The notes beneath the pieces are model-generated. The model ran no database searches and was not told the origin of the DNA. It saw only the letters and a list, made by a program, of their open reading frames with translations. A stretch of 64,000 nt of DNA from Curtobacterium pusillum. Lineage in GTDB: Bacteria > Actinomycetota > Actinomycetes > Actinomycetales > Microbacteriaceae. Positions 53,450 to 60,624 of the stretch are shown here, in pieces. Position numbers and translations under genes: made by a program. The DNA lies in NCBI RefSeq assembly GCF_013359865.1, contig NZ_JABMCE010000062.1, positions 31,888 to 95,887 on the forward strand, given 5' to 3'. The first letter of the stretch is position 1. Each line of letters starts with the position of its first letter.

Positions 53450-54888
53450 GCGGCGGCGCGGGCGAGCCGATGGACGGACTGGAGGCGCGCCTCCAGTCCG
53501 TCACGCCACCACGCGCCCGACGCGTGGTCGGCCTGGTCGACACCGACTCCTTCGCCAAGTGGGGCGCCCACCTCCTCGCCACCGCCCCCGCCCACTGGAA
53601 CCTCGAACTTCTCACCGTCGCGACCCCGCGCTCGGCCAGCCGCGCGCAGCTGCGGTCCGCGTTCCGGGGCCTCGACGACCGCCTCGCTCACCTCGCCACC
53701 GCACCCCCGGAGCCGCTCGAGGTCGACGCCATCGTCGATCGGCTCCGACAGGACCCGCCCGACGCCGTCCTCGTGTCACTGATCGGACCCGTCGCGGAAC
53801 TCGTCATCGGCGAGGTGCACCGCCGCGTCCCGCGGCGACCGGTCCTCGTGACGGGACTGCCGGGCATCTCGTTCCCGGCGAAGTGGAAGGGCGTGTTCTT
53901 CCGCGCGCGCGCCGACCTGTTCGTCCTGCACAGCCACCGAGAGGTCCGCGCGTACGAGGAACTCGCCACCGACGGCGGAGTCGCACCGCACTTCGCGCTC
54001 GCCACGCTGCCGTTCGCGCGTGCCGGCTCGAAGGGCACTCGCACCGGTGTGGTTCCACCCACCCGTGACGCCGTCGTGTTCGCCGCGCAGCCGAGCGTGC
54101 CGGCCGAGCGGGCCGATCGCGAGCAGGTCGTCGGATGGCTCGTCGAGACGGCCCGCCGGCACCCCGAGTGGCGCGTGGTGATCAAGGTGCGGGCGTCGGC
54201 CGGCGAGCACCAGACGCACCGCGAGCAGGATCCGTACCCGGACCTCGTGCCGGCGGACGCCCCGGCGAACCTCGTGGTGGAGAGCGGCTCCATGTCGGAC
54301 CACCTCGACCGCGCCGTGGCACTCGTGACGATCAGTTCGACGGCCGTCCTCGAGGCCGTGGCCCGCGGGGTCCCAGCGCTCACCCTCACCGACTTCGGCA
54401 TCGGGCGGCACCTCATCAACGAGGTGTTCGTCGACAGCGGCCTGGAGGGCGACGCGATCGACCTCGTGGACGGGCGCTTCGGCACGGTACGGCCGGAGTG
54501 GATGCACGACAACCACTTCCACCCGGAGTCCGAGAACGACTGGGCCGAGCGCACCGAACGGCTCATGACGATGCGCGACGCCGGGGTCCTCGTCGACCGG
54601 TCGCCCGCACGTCGGAGTCGGGGCGGGGTGCTGCGGCGGGCCTGGGAGCGGAAGAACGCCCTCGGCCCGGACGACCGCAGTGCGCTCGGGACCCTGGCGC
54701 TCGCGGTCGGGACGCCGATCCGGGCACTGAAGCGCCTCGGCCGACAGGTACGCCGGCTCGTGCGACCGGCGGCGCCTCCGGTGGTGGGAGCTCCGACGAG
54801 CCAGCGGTCCCGGATGCCCCGTGTGCGTTCGTCAGAGGGCCTTGGCGATCGCGAGCAGCAGCTGGTCACGGGTCGGCACGCCCGGTGA
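53446..54888 (+). CDS. Putative glycosyltransferase (DUF6716-like)
   Basis: 480-aa soluble protein with a two-domain GT-B-like layout: VVGLVDTDSFAKWGAHLLAT, DAVLVSLIGPVAELVIGEVH, and the acceptor/donor part with STAVLEAVARGVPALTLTDF and GIGRHLINEVF. Basic C-tail (RALKRLGRQVRRLVRP). I place it with the DUF6716 putative glycosyltransferases that stand next to NeuA/NeuB genes, so it may transfer the nonulosonate. GTG 53446 overlaps neuB; ATG 53470 is possible. The start region (DGLEARLQSV) is coded by a REP-like palindrome. The 3' end overlaps the next, opposite gene by 57 nt. Confidence 0.8.
   Translation: MSGGAGEPMDGLEARLQSVTPPRARRVVGLVDTDSFAKWGAHLLATAPAHWNLELLTVATPRSASRAQLRSAFRGLDDRLAHLATAPPEPLEVDAIVDRLRQDPPDAVLVSLIGPVAELVIGEVHRRVPRRPVLVTGLPGISFPAKWKGVFFRARADLFVLHSHREVRAYEELATDGGVAPHFALATLPFARAGSKGTRTGVVPPTRDAVVFAAQPSVPAERADREQVVGWLVETARRHPEWRVVIKVRASAGEHQTHREQDPYPDLVPADAPANLVVESGSMSDHLDRAVALVTISSTAVLEAVARGVPALTLTDFGIGRHLINEVFVDSGLEGDAIDLVDGRFGTVRPEWMHDNHFHPESENDWAERTERLMTMRDAGVLVDRSPARRSRGGVLRRAWERKNALGPDDRSALGTLALAVGTPIRALKRLGRQVRRLVRPAAPPVVGAPTSQRSRMPRVRSSEGLGDREQQLVTGRHAR
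53473..53502. repeat. REP-like palindrome read as protein
   Basis: Perfect 30-bp palindrome with 15-nt halves (GACGGACTGGAGGCG and its complement). It falls within the first 20 codons of the glycosyltransferase gene and codes for DGLEARLQSV, so the element forms part of a protein start. Confidence 0.85.
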
Positions 54889-55092
54889 GCGGAACACCTC
54901 GGCACCGTCGCCCCGGCGCACGATGATCGTGGGGGTCGAGCGGATGCCGAGGTCCTCCGCCTGGTCCGGGTGGTCGGCCACGTCGCGCTCGATCACACGC
55001 AGTCCCGGGACGAGCTCCGACGCCTCGGCCGACACCCGGCGCGCGGCGGCGCAGGGGGCACAGAACGCGGACGTCCAGAGGTCGAGCTGCAT
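54832..55092 (-). CDS. Thioredoxin-like protein (86 aa)
   Basis: Small redox protein: MQLDLWTSAFCAPCAAARR has the CxxC site (CAPC), then DVADHPDQAEDLGIRSTPTI with the cis-proline loop, and a short C-helix. Works in the cytoplasm as a thiol-disulfide reductant, partner unknown. ATG 55092 is set by the family start; a TTG four codons earlier is possible. Its last 57 nt lie opposite the end of the glycosyltransferase gene. Confidence 0.85.
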   Translation of the reverse strand: MQLDLWTSAFCAPCAAARRVSAEASELVPGLRVIERDVADHPDQAEDLGIRSTPTIIVRRGDGAEVFRSPGVPTRDQLLLAIAKAL

Positions 55093-55131
55093 GTGGTCGT
55101 GCAACGCGGCTGCGTCGGGATCTACTCCCGG

Positions 55132-55185
55132 GTGCGTGCGCTGCTCGCGGTGCGTGCGCTGCTCGCCGTGCCTGCGCTACTCGCG
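55132..55185. repeat. 18-bp tandem repeat, three copies
   Basis: GTGCGTGCGCTGCTCGCG at 55132-55149, 55150-55167 and (with two changes) 55168-55185. The third copy contains the stop codon of the 96-aa gene on the minus strand. Length change by slippage could move that stop. Confidence 0.8.
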
Positions 55186-55467
55186 GTCGAACTCGCCGCT
55201 GCGGTCGCCGCGGTCCTGCAGGTCGTCGACGGGGTCGGACTCGGCCGGCACGTACTCGAACTCGACCGAGGTCTGGTCGAGCACCTGGCGGGCCTTGGTC
55301 TTCTTGTAGGTGAACGCGGTCTGGAGTCCCTCGACGTCGGCGAACACCGTGACCTCCTCGTCCAGCGCGTCGCTCGTGGCGGTGCGGGTGTCGGTCGTGC
55401 CGTCGAAGGGTCCGCCGTGGAAGATCGCGGTGTACTCGTCGCCTTCGTGGATGGTGATGTCGCTCAT
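55177..55467 (-). CDS. Small acidic hypothetical protein (96 aa)
   Basis: MSDITIHEGDEYTAIFHGGP ... ends DRGDRSGEFDRE. Predicted small beta fold (TAIFHGGPFDGTTDTRTATS, VEGLQTAFTYKKTKARQVLD). GGGAGG stands just before ATG 55467. Proteins with the HGGPFDG word occur widely in actinobacteria without a known role. The end is set by an 18-bp tandem repeat. Confidence 0.75.
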   Translation of the reverse strand: MSDITIHEGDEYTAIFHGGPFDGTTDTRTATSDALDEEVTVFADVEGLQTAFTYKKTKARQVLDQTSVEFEYVPAESDPVDDLQDRGDRSGEFDRE

Positions 55468-55493
55468 GCCTCCCTTCTACCAGGCCATCCCTG

Positions 55494-55531
55494 TTGACCG
55501 ATTCATAGCCCTGCTATATAGTTTTGCTATG
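55494..55531 (+). promoter_or_regulatory. marR promoter with overlapping dyad operator
   Basis: -35 TTGACC (55494-55499), 17-nt spacer, -10 TATAGT (55517-55522), then ATG 6 nt on. A 28-bp dyad (55504-55531) with outer CATAGC/GCTATG and central CTATATAG covers the -10 and the start codon. This is the expected shape of a self-repressing MarR site. Confidence 0.85.
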
Positions 55532-56002
55532 GAATCATCCAGGGAGCAGACGCTCGAGACCCTCCTCGTCTCGGTGAACCGTCTGATCCGCTCCGCCGCC
55601 CAGGCCACGGGGAACACCACGTCCTCCGCCGTCTGGCGCACGCTCGGCATCCTCGAGACCGACCAGCCGCTCCGCCTCGGCGAACTCGCCACGGCCTCCC
55701 GCGTCGCTCAGCCGACCATGACCCGCCTCGTGGCCGGCATGCTCGCCGACGGTCTCATCTCGCGCAGCGTCGACCCCGACGACTCCCGCGGCCAGCTCAT
55801 CGAGATCACCGATGCCGGCCGCACCCGGCTCGTCGAGTGGCGCGCCACGATGACCAGCACCGTCGGCCCGGTGTTCGCCGACCTCAGCGACGACGACTGG
55901 GACCTCCTGCACGACGCCGCAGCCCTCATCGCCTCACGAACCGGAACGGGTGCCGTCGCCGGCGCTGCGACCGCCACCACCAGAACGGAGATCACCGCGT
56001 GA
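55529..56002 (+). CDS. MarR family transcriptional regulator
   Basis: 157-aa winged-helix repressor: LRLGELATASRVAQPTMTRL is the recognition part and SVDPDDSRGQLIEITDAGR the wing. ATG 55529 is leaderless after TATAGT. It overlaps the MFS gene (GTGA) and should repress the pair through the dyad in its own promoter, releasing on binding of a small aromatic or drug-like molecule. Confidence 0.94.
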   Translation: MESSREQTLETLLVSVNRLIRSAAQATGNTTSSAVWRTLGILETDQPLRLGELATASRVAQPTMTRLVAGMLADGLISRSVDPDDSRGQLIEITDAGRTRLVEWRATMTSTVGPVFADLSDDDWDLLHDAAALIASRTGTGAVAGAATATTRTEITA

Positions 56003-57240
56003 ACGCCCACGCTCCCGCCGGACAGTCCGGCAGCATCCTCAAGCAGTCGTCCGCGGTCTGGGCGATCGCCTTCGCCTGCGTCGTCGCCTTCATGGGCATC
56101 GGCCTCGTCGACCCGATCCTCCCCGCGATCGCCGCATCGCTCAAGGCGACCCCGGCGCAGACGGAGCTGCTGTTCACGAGCTACCTCGCCGTGACCGGCG
56201 TCGCGATGTTCTTCACCAGCTGGGTCTCGAGCCGCATCGGCGCGAAGAACACGCTGCTCATCGGCCTCGCGCTCATCGTGGTGTTCTCGGTGCTCGCGGC
56301 GACGTCGAACAGCGTGTGGAGCATCATCGACTTCCGCGCCGGATGGGGCCTCGGCAACGCGCTCTTCATCTCCACCGCGCTCGCGACCATCGTCGGCGCC
56401 GCGTCCGGCGGTACGGCCTCCGCGATCATCCTGTACGAGGCGGCACTCGGCCTCGGCATCGCCGTCGGCCCGCTCGTCGGCGGCCTGCTCGGTTCGGTGA
56501 GCTGGCGCGGCCCGTTCTTCGGCGTCACCGCCCTGATGGCCATCGCGTTCATCGCCATCGTCACGCTCCTCAAGACCTCCGGCCTCGAGAAGCCCACGCC
56601 CACCAAGCTCTCCGCGCCGTTCCGCGCCCTCGGCCGTCCGGCGCTCGCCGCCCTCGCCGTGACGGCGCTGTTCTACAACATCGGCTTCTTCGTCCTGCTG
56701 GCGTACACGCCGTTCCCGCTCGGCTTCGGCGCGCTCGGCATCGGCTTCACGTTCTTCGGCTGGGGCGTCGGCCTCGCGATCACCTCGGTGTGGGTCGCGC
56801 CGATGCTCACCGCGCGCCTCCGCCGGACGACGGTGCTGAAGATCGCGCTGCCGCTCCTCGCGCTCGACCTCTTCGCCGCGGCCGTCGTCGTGCACTCGCA
56901 GGTCGGCCTGATCATCTGCGTCATCATCGGCGGCCTCGTGCTCGGCGTCCTCAACACCGTGCTCACCGAGTGCGTGATGGAAGCCACGGACCTCCCCCGC
57001 TCCGTCGCCTCGAGCGCCTACTCGGCCGTTCGCTTCATCGGCGGCGCGATCGCCCCGCCGGTCGCCACCCTGCTCGCCGACGCGTACGCCCCGAGTGCCG
57101 CGTACGTCTTCGCGGGGCTGTCCGTCGCCGTCGCGTTCGTCGTCGTGCTCCTGACCACGAAGGTGCTCCGCCGCGTGGACGACGGCGCCGAGCCCGAGGG
57201 CATCGAGGCCGAGGCCATCAGCGCGGGCGAGATGTCCTAG
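55999..57240 (+). CDS. MFS drug-efflux-type transporter
   Basis: 413-aa membrane protein with 12 helices; VVAFMGIGLVDPILPAIAAS and LLFTSYLAVTGVAMFFTSWV mark the start of a DHA1-type exporter (motif A region SSRIGAKNTLLIG). Coupled to marR by GTGA, so it likely exports the compound that marR senses. Just after its stop the palindrome array begins. Confidence 0.92.
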   Translation: MNAHAPAGQSGSILKQSSAVWAIAFACVVAFMGIGLVDPILPAIAASLKATPAQTELLFTSYLAVTGVAMFFTSWVSSRIGAKNTLLIGLALIVVFSVLAATSNSVWSIIDFRAGWGLGNALFISTALATIVGAASGGTASAIILYEAALGLGIAVGPLVGGLLGSVSWRGPFFGVTALMAIAFIAIVTLLKTSGLEKPTPTKLSAPFRALGRPALAALAVTALFYNIGFFVLLAYTPFPLGFGALGIGFTFFGWGVGLAITSVWVAPMLTARLRRTTVLKIALPLLALDLFAAAVVVHSQVGLIICVIIGGLVLGVLNTVLTECVMEATDLPRSVASSAYSAVRFIGGAIAPPVATLLADAYAPSAAYVFAGLSVAVAFVVVLLTTKVLRRVDDGAEPEGIEAEAISAGEMS

Positions 57241-57273
57241 CGCGGCTCCCTTCCCCTCATCCCCCTCCCCCTT

Positions 57274-57996
57274 CGCGAGCGGGCGAAATGCGCGGCCGAT
57301 CCCCTTCCGGCCCAGCGCATTTCGCCCGCTCGCGTCGTTCCCAGCCGCTGACCCGCGGCAGCCCCGCGGCGAGCGGGCGAATCCGGTCCGGCTCGCTCGC
57401 TGACCAGGGTTGATTCCGCCCGCTCGCGTCCGCCGGCCCGTCCGGAGCCCAGCCCTGCGCCGAACGGGCCGAATACGCGACAGTCCAGTGACGACGACCG
57501 CGGATTCCGCCCGCTCGGATTCGCGAGCCCGCCCAACTCGGCGAACGGGCGGAATACACACCGGTCAGGCCCCATCCAGTGCAGATTCCGCCCGCTCGCG
57601 TGCCGCGCTCCACCACGGAACCCAGCCTCGCGCCGAGCGGGCGGGATACGCAGCTGACGAGCGCCGGTTCCGCCCGCTCGCGGGAAGGGTGACCGCCTGG
57701 AGGCGCGGTGCCGGTCTCGGGGACCGGCACCGCGCCTCCAGGCAGTTGCGTCAGAAGCCGGCCTGCACGGCGAGCGGGCGAACAGCGCGGTCTCGCGCCC
57801 TCCGCACGTGCAGGATCCGCCCGCTCGCGCTCCGGCGAGCGGACCACGTCGGCGAGCGAGCGGGCGAAAGCGGTCCCGCCGACGACAGGAACCGCCCGTA
57901 CTTCGCCCGGTCGCGCTCCAGCCGCCCGCCGGTACGGCGAGCGGGCGAAAGCGGACCCGGCGGCGCGAGGAACCGCGCGTGTTTCGCCCGCTCGCG
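57274..57996. repeat. Array of eight ~60-bp palindromic units
   Basis: The 837 bases between the MFS stop and orn hold no convincing gene but eight units that begin near CGAGCGGGCGAA and end near TTCCGCCCGCTCG: 57274-57334, 57369-57428, 57461-57517, 57541-57600, 57632-57682, 57770-57829, 57855-57914, 57937-57996. Six are 60-61 bp. Spacing between unit starts is 80-95 bp, except 138 where a REP-like element is set in. Outer arms are kept; insides differ, although units 7 and 8 are close relatives. Unit 1 has perfect 20-bp arms. Long open frames across it on both strands are by-products of the stop-poor repeat. Confidence 0.9.
57695..57743. repeat. REP-like element inside the array
   Basis: Perfect 22-bp arms (57695-57716, 57722-57743) with a 5-nt loop, core GGAGGCGCGGTGCC. 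It separates units 5 and 6 of the palindrome array and is the strongest hairpin of its family here. Confidence 0.9.
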
Positions 57997-58077
57997 AGGG
58001 GCGGTGCGGCGGGGAGGCCAGCGGGCCGGACGCCGGCGTCGCCGGAGGCGATCGAACCGCGGAATAGGATCGACACC

Positions 58078-58701
58078 ATGGCAACTGCGAACGACCGCCT
58101 CGTCTGGATCGACTGCGAGATGACGGGCCTCGACCTCGAGGTCGACGAACTCGTCGAGGTGGCCGTGGTCATCACCGACTTCGACCTCGTGCCCGTGCAC
58201 CCCGGGTTCGACATCGTGATCAAGCCGGACCAGTCCGCGCTCGACAACATGAACGAGTTCGTGACGGACATGCACACCACGTCGGGCCTCATCGACGAGA
58301 TCCCGAACGGTGTGAGCCTCGCGGACGCCGAGTACCAGGTGCTCGAGTACATCCTCCAGCACGTCCCGGCGGAGGGCACCGCTCCCCTGGCCGGCAACAC
58401 GATCGGCACCGACCGCTCGTTCCTGGCGAAGTACATGCCCCGTGTCGACAACCACCTGCACTACCGCAGCGTCGACGTGTCGAGCATCAAGGAGCTCTGC
58501 CGTCGCTGGTTCCCCCGCGTGTACTTCAACGCTCCGGAGAAGCACGGCGGGCACCGGGCCCTCGCGGACATCCTCGAGTCGATCCGCGAACTCGAGTACT
58601 ACCGCCGCGCGGGCTTCGTCGCCGAGCCGGGGCCCTCCACCGACGACGTCCGTGCCGTCCAGGCGGAAGTCGTCGAGAAGTGGGCACCGCGGCTCGCGTA
58701 G
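58078..58701 (+). CDS. orn: Oligoribonuclease
   Basis: 207-aa DEDDh 3'-5' exonuclease that degrades short RNA of 2-5 nt. Exo I WIDCEMTGLDLEVDELVEV, Exo II with NTIGTDRSFLAKYMP, and Exo III HRALADILESI are complete. TAGGAT lies 7 nt before the ATG (leaderless), directly after the palindrome array. The C-terminal extension (PGPSTDDVRAVQAEVVEKWA) is typical of actinobacteria. Confidence 0.97.
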   Translation: MATANDRLVWIDCEMTGLDLEVDELVEVAVVITDFDLVPVHPGFDIVIKPDQSALDNMNEFVTDMHTTSGLIDEIPNGVSLADAEYQVLEYILQHVPAEGTAPLAGNTIGTDRSFLAKYMPRVDNHLHYRSVDVSSIKELCRRWFPRVYFNAPEKHGGHRALADILESIRELEYYRRAGFVAEPGPSTDDVRAVQAEVVEKWAPRLA

Positions 58702-58769
58702 GGGTGTTCGGAGTCGCGTGCCGCATGTACTACTATTGAGTGGTCGCGCCGGTCGCCCGGTTCGGACAT

Positions 58770-58846
58770 GGTGGATATAGCTCAGTTGGTAGAGCGCCTG
58801 GTTGTGGTCTAGGAGGTCGCGGGTTCGAGACCCGTTATTCACCCCA
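58770..58846 (+). tRNA. tRNA-His (anticodon GTG)
   Basis: Acceptor GTGGATA/TATTCAC with the extra G at -1 (58770) facing discriminator C, the mark of tRNA-His; encoded CCA. Anticodon stem CCTGG/CTAGG with loop TTGTGGT gives GTG. A TACTAT box at 58731-58736 is the likely -10. Confidence 0.95.
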
Positions 58847-58852
58847 CATCGA

Positions 58853-58882
58853 GAAGGCCCCGATCGTTGGATCGGGGCCTTC
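58853..58882 (+). terminator. Terminator after tRNA-His
   Basis: Perfect 13-bp arms GAAGGCCCCGATC / GATCGGGGCCTTC with loop GTTG, followed by TTCGTTTC. Confidence 0.9.
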
Positions 58883-58927
58883 TTCGTTTCCGGTCCGCCG
58901 GGCCCGTGTGGGAGCATCGGGGCCGTG

Positions 58928-59272
58928 ATGGAGATGTCCGCCGACGACTTCGAGCAACTCGTGACCGACGAACTCGATCTGCTGCCCGATGAGATGGTCG
59001 ACGGTCTCGACAACGTGGTGTTCGTCGTCGAGGACGAGCCCGAGGACGGCTCCGAGCTCTTCGGCGTGTACGACGGCATCGCTGCGACCGAGCGCGGGCA
59101 GTACGGCTTCGGGGAGCTCCCGGACCGGATCGTCGTGTTCCGGAAGCAGCACCTCGCCGAGTGCGACACGGTCGAGGAGCTCCGGGACGAAGTGCACACG
59201 ACGCTCGTGCACGAGATCGGCCACTTCTACGGCCTCGACGACGAGCGCCTGCACGAGCTCGGCTGGGCGTAG
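58928..59272 (+). CDS. Zincin-like metallopeptidase family protein
   Basis: 114-aa small cytoplasmic protein. TTLVHEIGHFYGLDDERLHE holds the HExxH zinc site with a third ligand in the following helix; the N-terminal half (EMSADDFEQLVTDELDLLPD) is acidic. This is the short actinobacterial 'metallopeptidase family' type whose substrate is not known. Start ATG 58928 or the GTG one codon before. Confidence 0.88.
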   Translation: MEMSADDFEQLVTDELDLLPDEMVDGLDNVVFVVEDEPEDGSELFGVYDGIAATERGQYGFGELPDRIVVFRKQHLAECDTVEELRDEVHTTLVHEIGHFYGLDDERLHELGWA

Positions 59273-59340
59273 CCCCGGGCGGACACGCAAACGCGCGGCG
59301 CAAACCGGCCCGCGCTGCGGGAACCCACGCGCGCCGCGCC

Positions 59341-60624
59341 TCAGAACTTCGTCGGCCCCACCTCGTGGTACCGCTCCCACGCGTCCACCGGCCCCCGCCC
59401 GTGCAACGCGTACTCCCCCACGAGCCGCTCCTTGTACACCGCAGGGTTGTGCGACGCCACGACCCGCGCGTTCCGCCAGTGCCGGTCCAACGCGCGGGTC
59501 CGATCGGCAGCCGAGGCCCCGCCGACCTCGAACAGCTCGGACGCCGACCGGAGCACTCGCGGCCCGATCTCGATCTGCGCCTGGTAGACCGCGTTCTCGG
59601 CGGCGTCCAGCAGGCCGTGGTCGACGCCGGAGCCCGGCACGTTCGTCGCGACGACTTCGTCGAGCATCCCCGCTGCCGCCACGACGAGCGACCGGGCGGT
59701 GAAGGCCCCCGCCGAGAGCCGCCCGATGACCGCGAGGATCTGCGGATCGGCTCCGGGCGTGGCTGCGTTCGCGTGGATGTACGTCCGGGTGCGCGGCCGC
59801 ACGAACGCGACGGCGTCGTCCGCGACGGCCTGCCCGATCCCCGCGAGGACCGCCAGCAGGTACAGCTGGTAGAACGCCTGGATGTGCGACAGTGGCGCGT
59901 CCCGGTACGCCGAGATCACCGACGGGTCGACTGCGACATCGTCGAACACGGTCGTGCCGGAGGCGGTGAGGCGCTGCCCGAACCCGTCCCAGTCGTCGAC
60001 GCCGGTGACACCGGGTGCATCGGCCGGGACGGCGAAGGTGACGCGTTCCCCCGAGCGGTCCGCTGCCAGGTAGATCCAGTCCGAGTAGAGGGTGCCCGTC
60101 GAGTAGAACTTCCGTCCGTCGAGTCGCCAGTCACCGTCGGGGTCGGAGGACGGCCGCACCGTGGTGGAGATGTCCGCGAGCGTCGTCCCGGTGCGCTCGG
60201 ACGTCGCGTTCCCGATGATCGCCCCGTCGACGACCCGCTGCAACCACTCGTCCCGTCCCGGCGACGACGGCCGGAGCAGCACGAGCTCGGTGTACCCGAA
60301 GTGTCCGCGCCAGAGGTGCGCGATGTTCGAGTCGGCTGCGGCGAGGTCGGCGACGAGGTGCGTGAGTTCGACGAGCGTCGCCCCGAACCCTCCGCGGTCC
60401 GCCGGCACGCGCAGCCGCCCGAAGCCGGCGTCGGCGAGCGCGCGGACCTCGTCGTGCGGCAGCGGCCGGTCGCCCGGCGTGCCGGAGGCAAGCTCCCGTT
60501 CGACGGCGCCCTCACGGATGCGGTCGAACAGCGGCGCGAACCGAGCGCGCAGGTCCGCCAGACGGCTGGTCGGCGCAGCCGGGAGGGAGGGGTCGGCCGC
60601 CGTGGTCGTCGTCGCGTCGGTCAT
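59341..60624 (-). CDS. Acyl-CoA dehydrogenase family monooxygenase (DszC/SfnB-like)
   Basis: 427-aa flavoprotein. Layout of the acyl-CoA dehydrogenase fold (RLRVPADRGGFGATLVELTH, GNATSERTGTTLADISTTVR, KFYSTGTLYSDWIYLAA) in the variant used with reduced flavin to oxidise sulfur or nitrogen compounds (DszC, SfnB). ATGA overlap with the LLM oxygenase gene. Together they probably open organosulfur or nitrogen compounds for nutrient use. Confidence 0.85.
   Translation of the reverse strand: MTDATTTTAADPSLPAAPTSRLADLRARFAPLFDRIREGAVERELASGTPGDRPLPHDEVRALADAGFGRLRVPADRGGFGATLVELTHLVADLAAADSNIAHLWRGHFGYTELVLLRPSSPGRDEWLQRVVDGAIIGNATSERTGTTLADISTTVRPSSDPDGDWRLDGRKFYSTGTLYSDWIYLAADRSGERVTFAVPADAPGVTGVDDWDGFGQRLTASGTTVFDDVAVDPSVISAYRDAPLSHIQAFYQLYLLAVLAGIGQAVADDAVAFVRPRTRTYIHANAATPGADPQILAVIGRLSAGAFTARSLVVAAAGMLDEVVATNVPGSGVDHGLLDAAENAVYQAQIEIGPRVLRSASELFEVGGASAADRTRALDRHWRNARVVASHNPAVYKERLVGEYALHGRGPVDAWERYHEVGPTKF

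Noticed and set aside
57274..57996. CRISPR array
   Set aside because: Units are whole palindromes with differing insides and uneven spacing, not identical 24-37 bp repeats with unique spacers; no cas gene is near.
57237..58451. Long open frames on both strands through the palindrome array
   Set aside because: Their residues simply repeat the arms (RAGGI/SGRN type words), they run into orn, and no start signal or family is seen.
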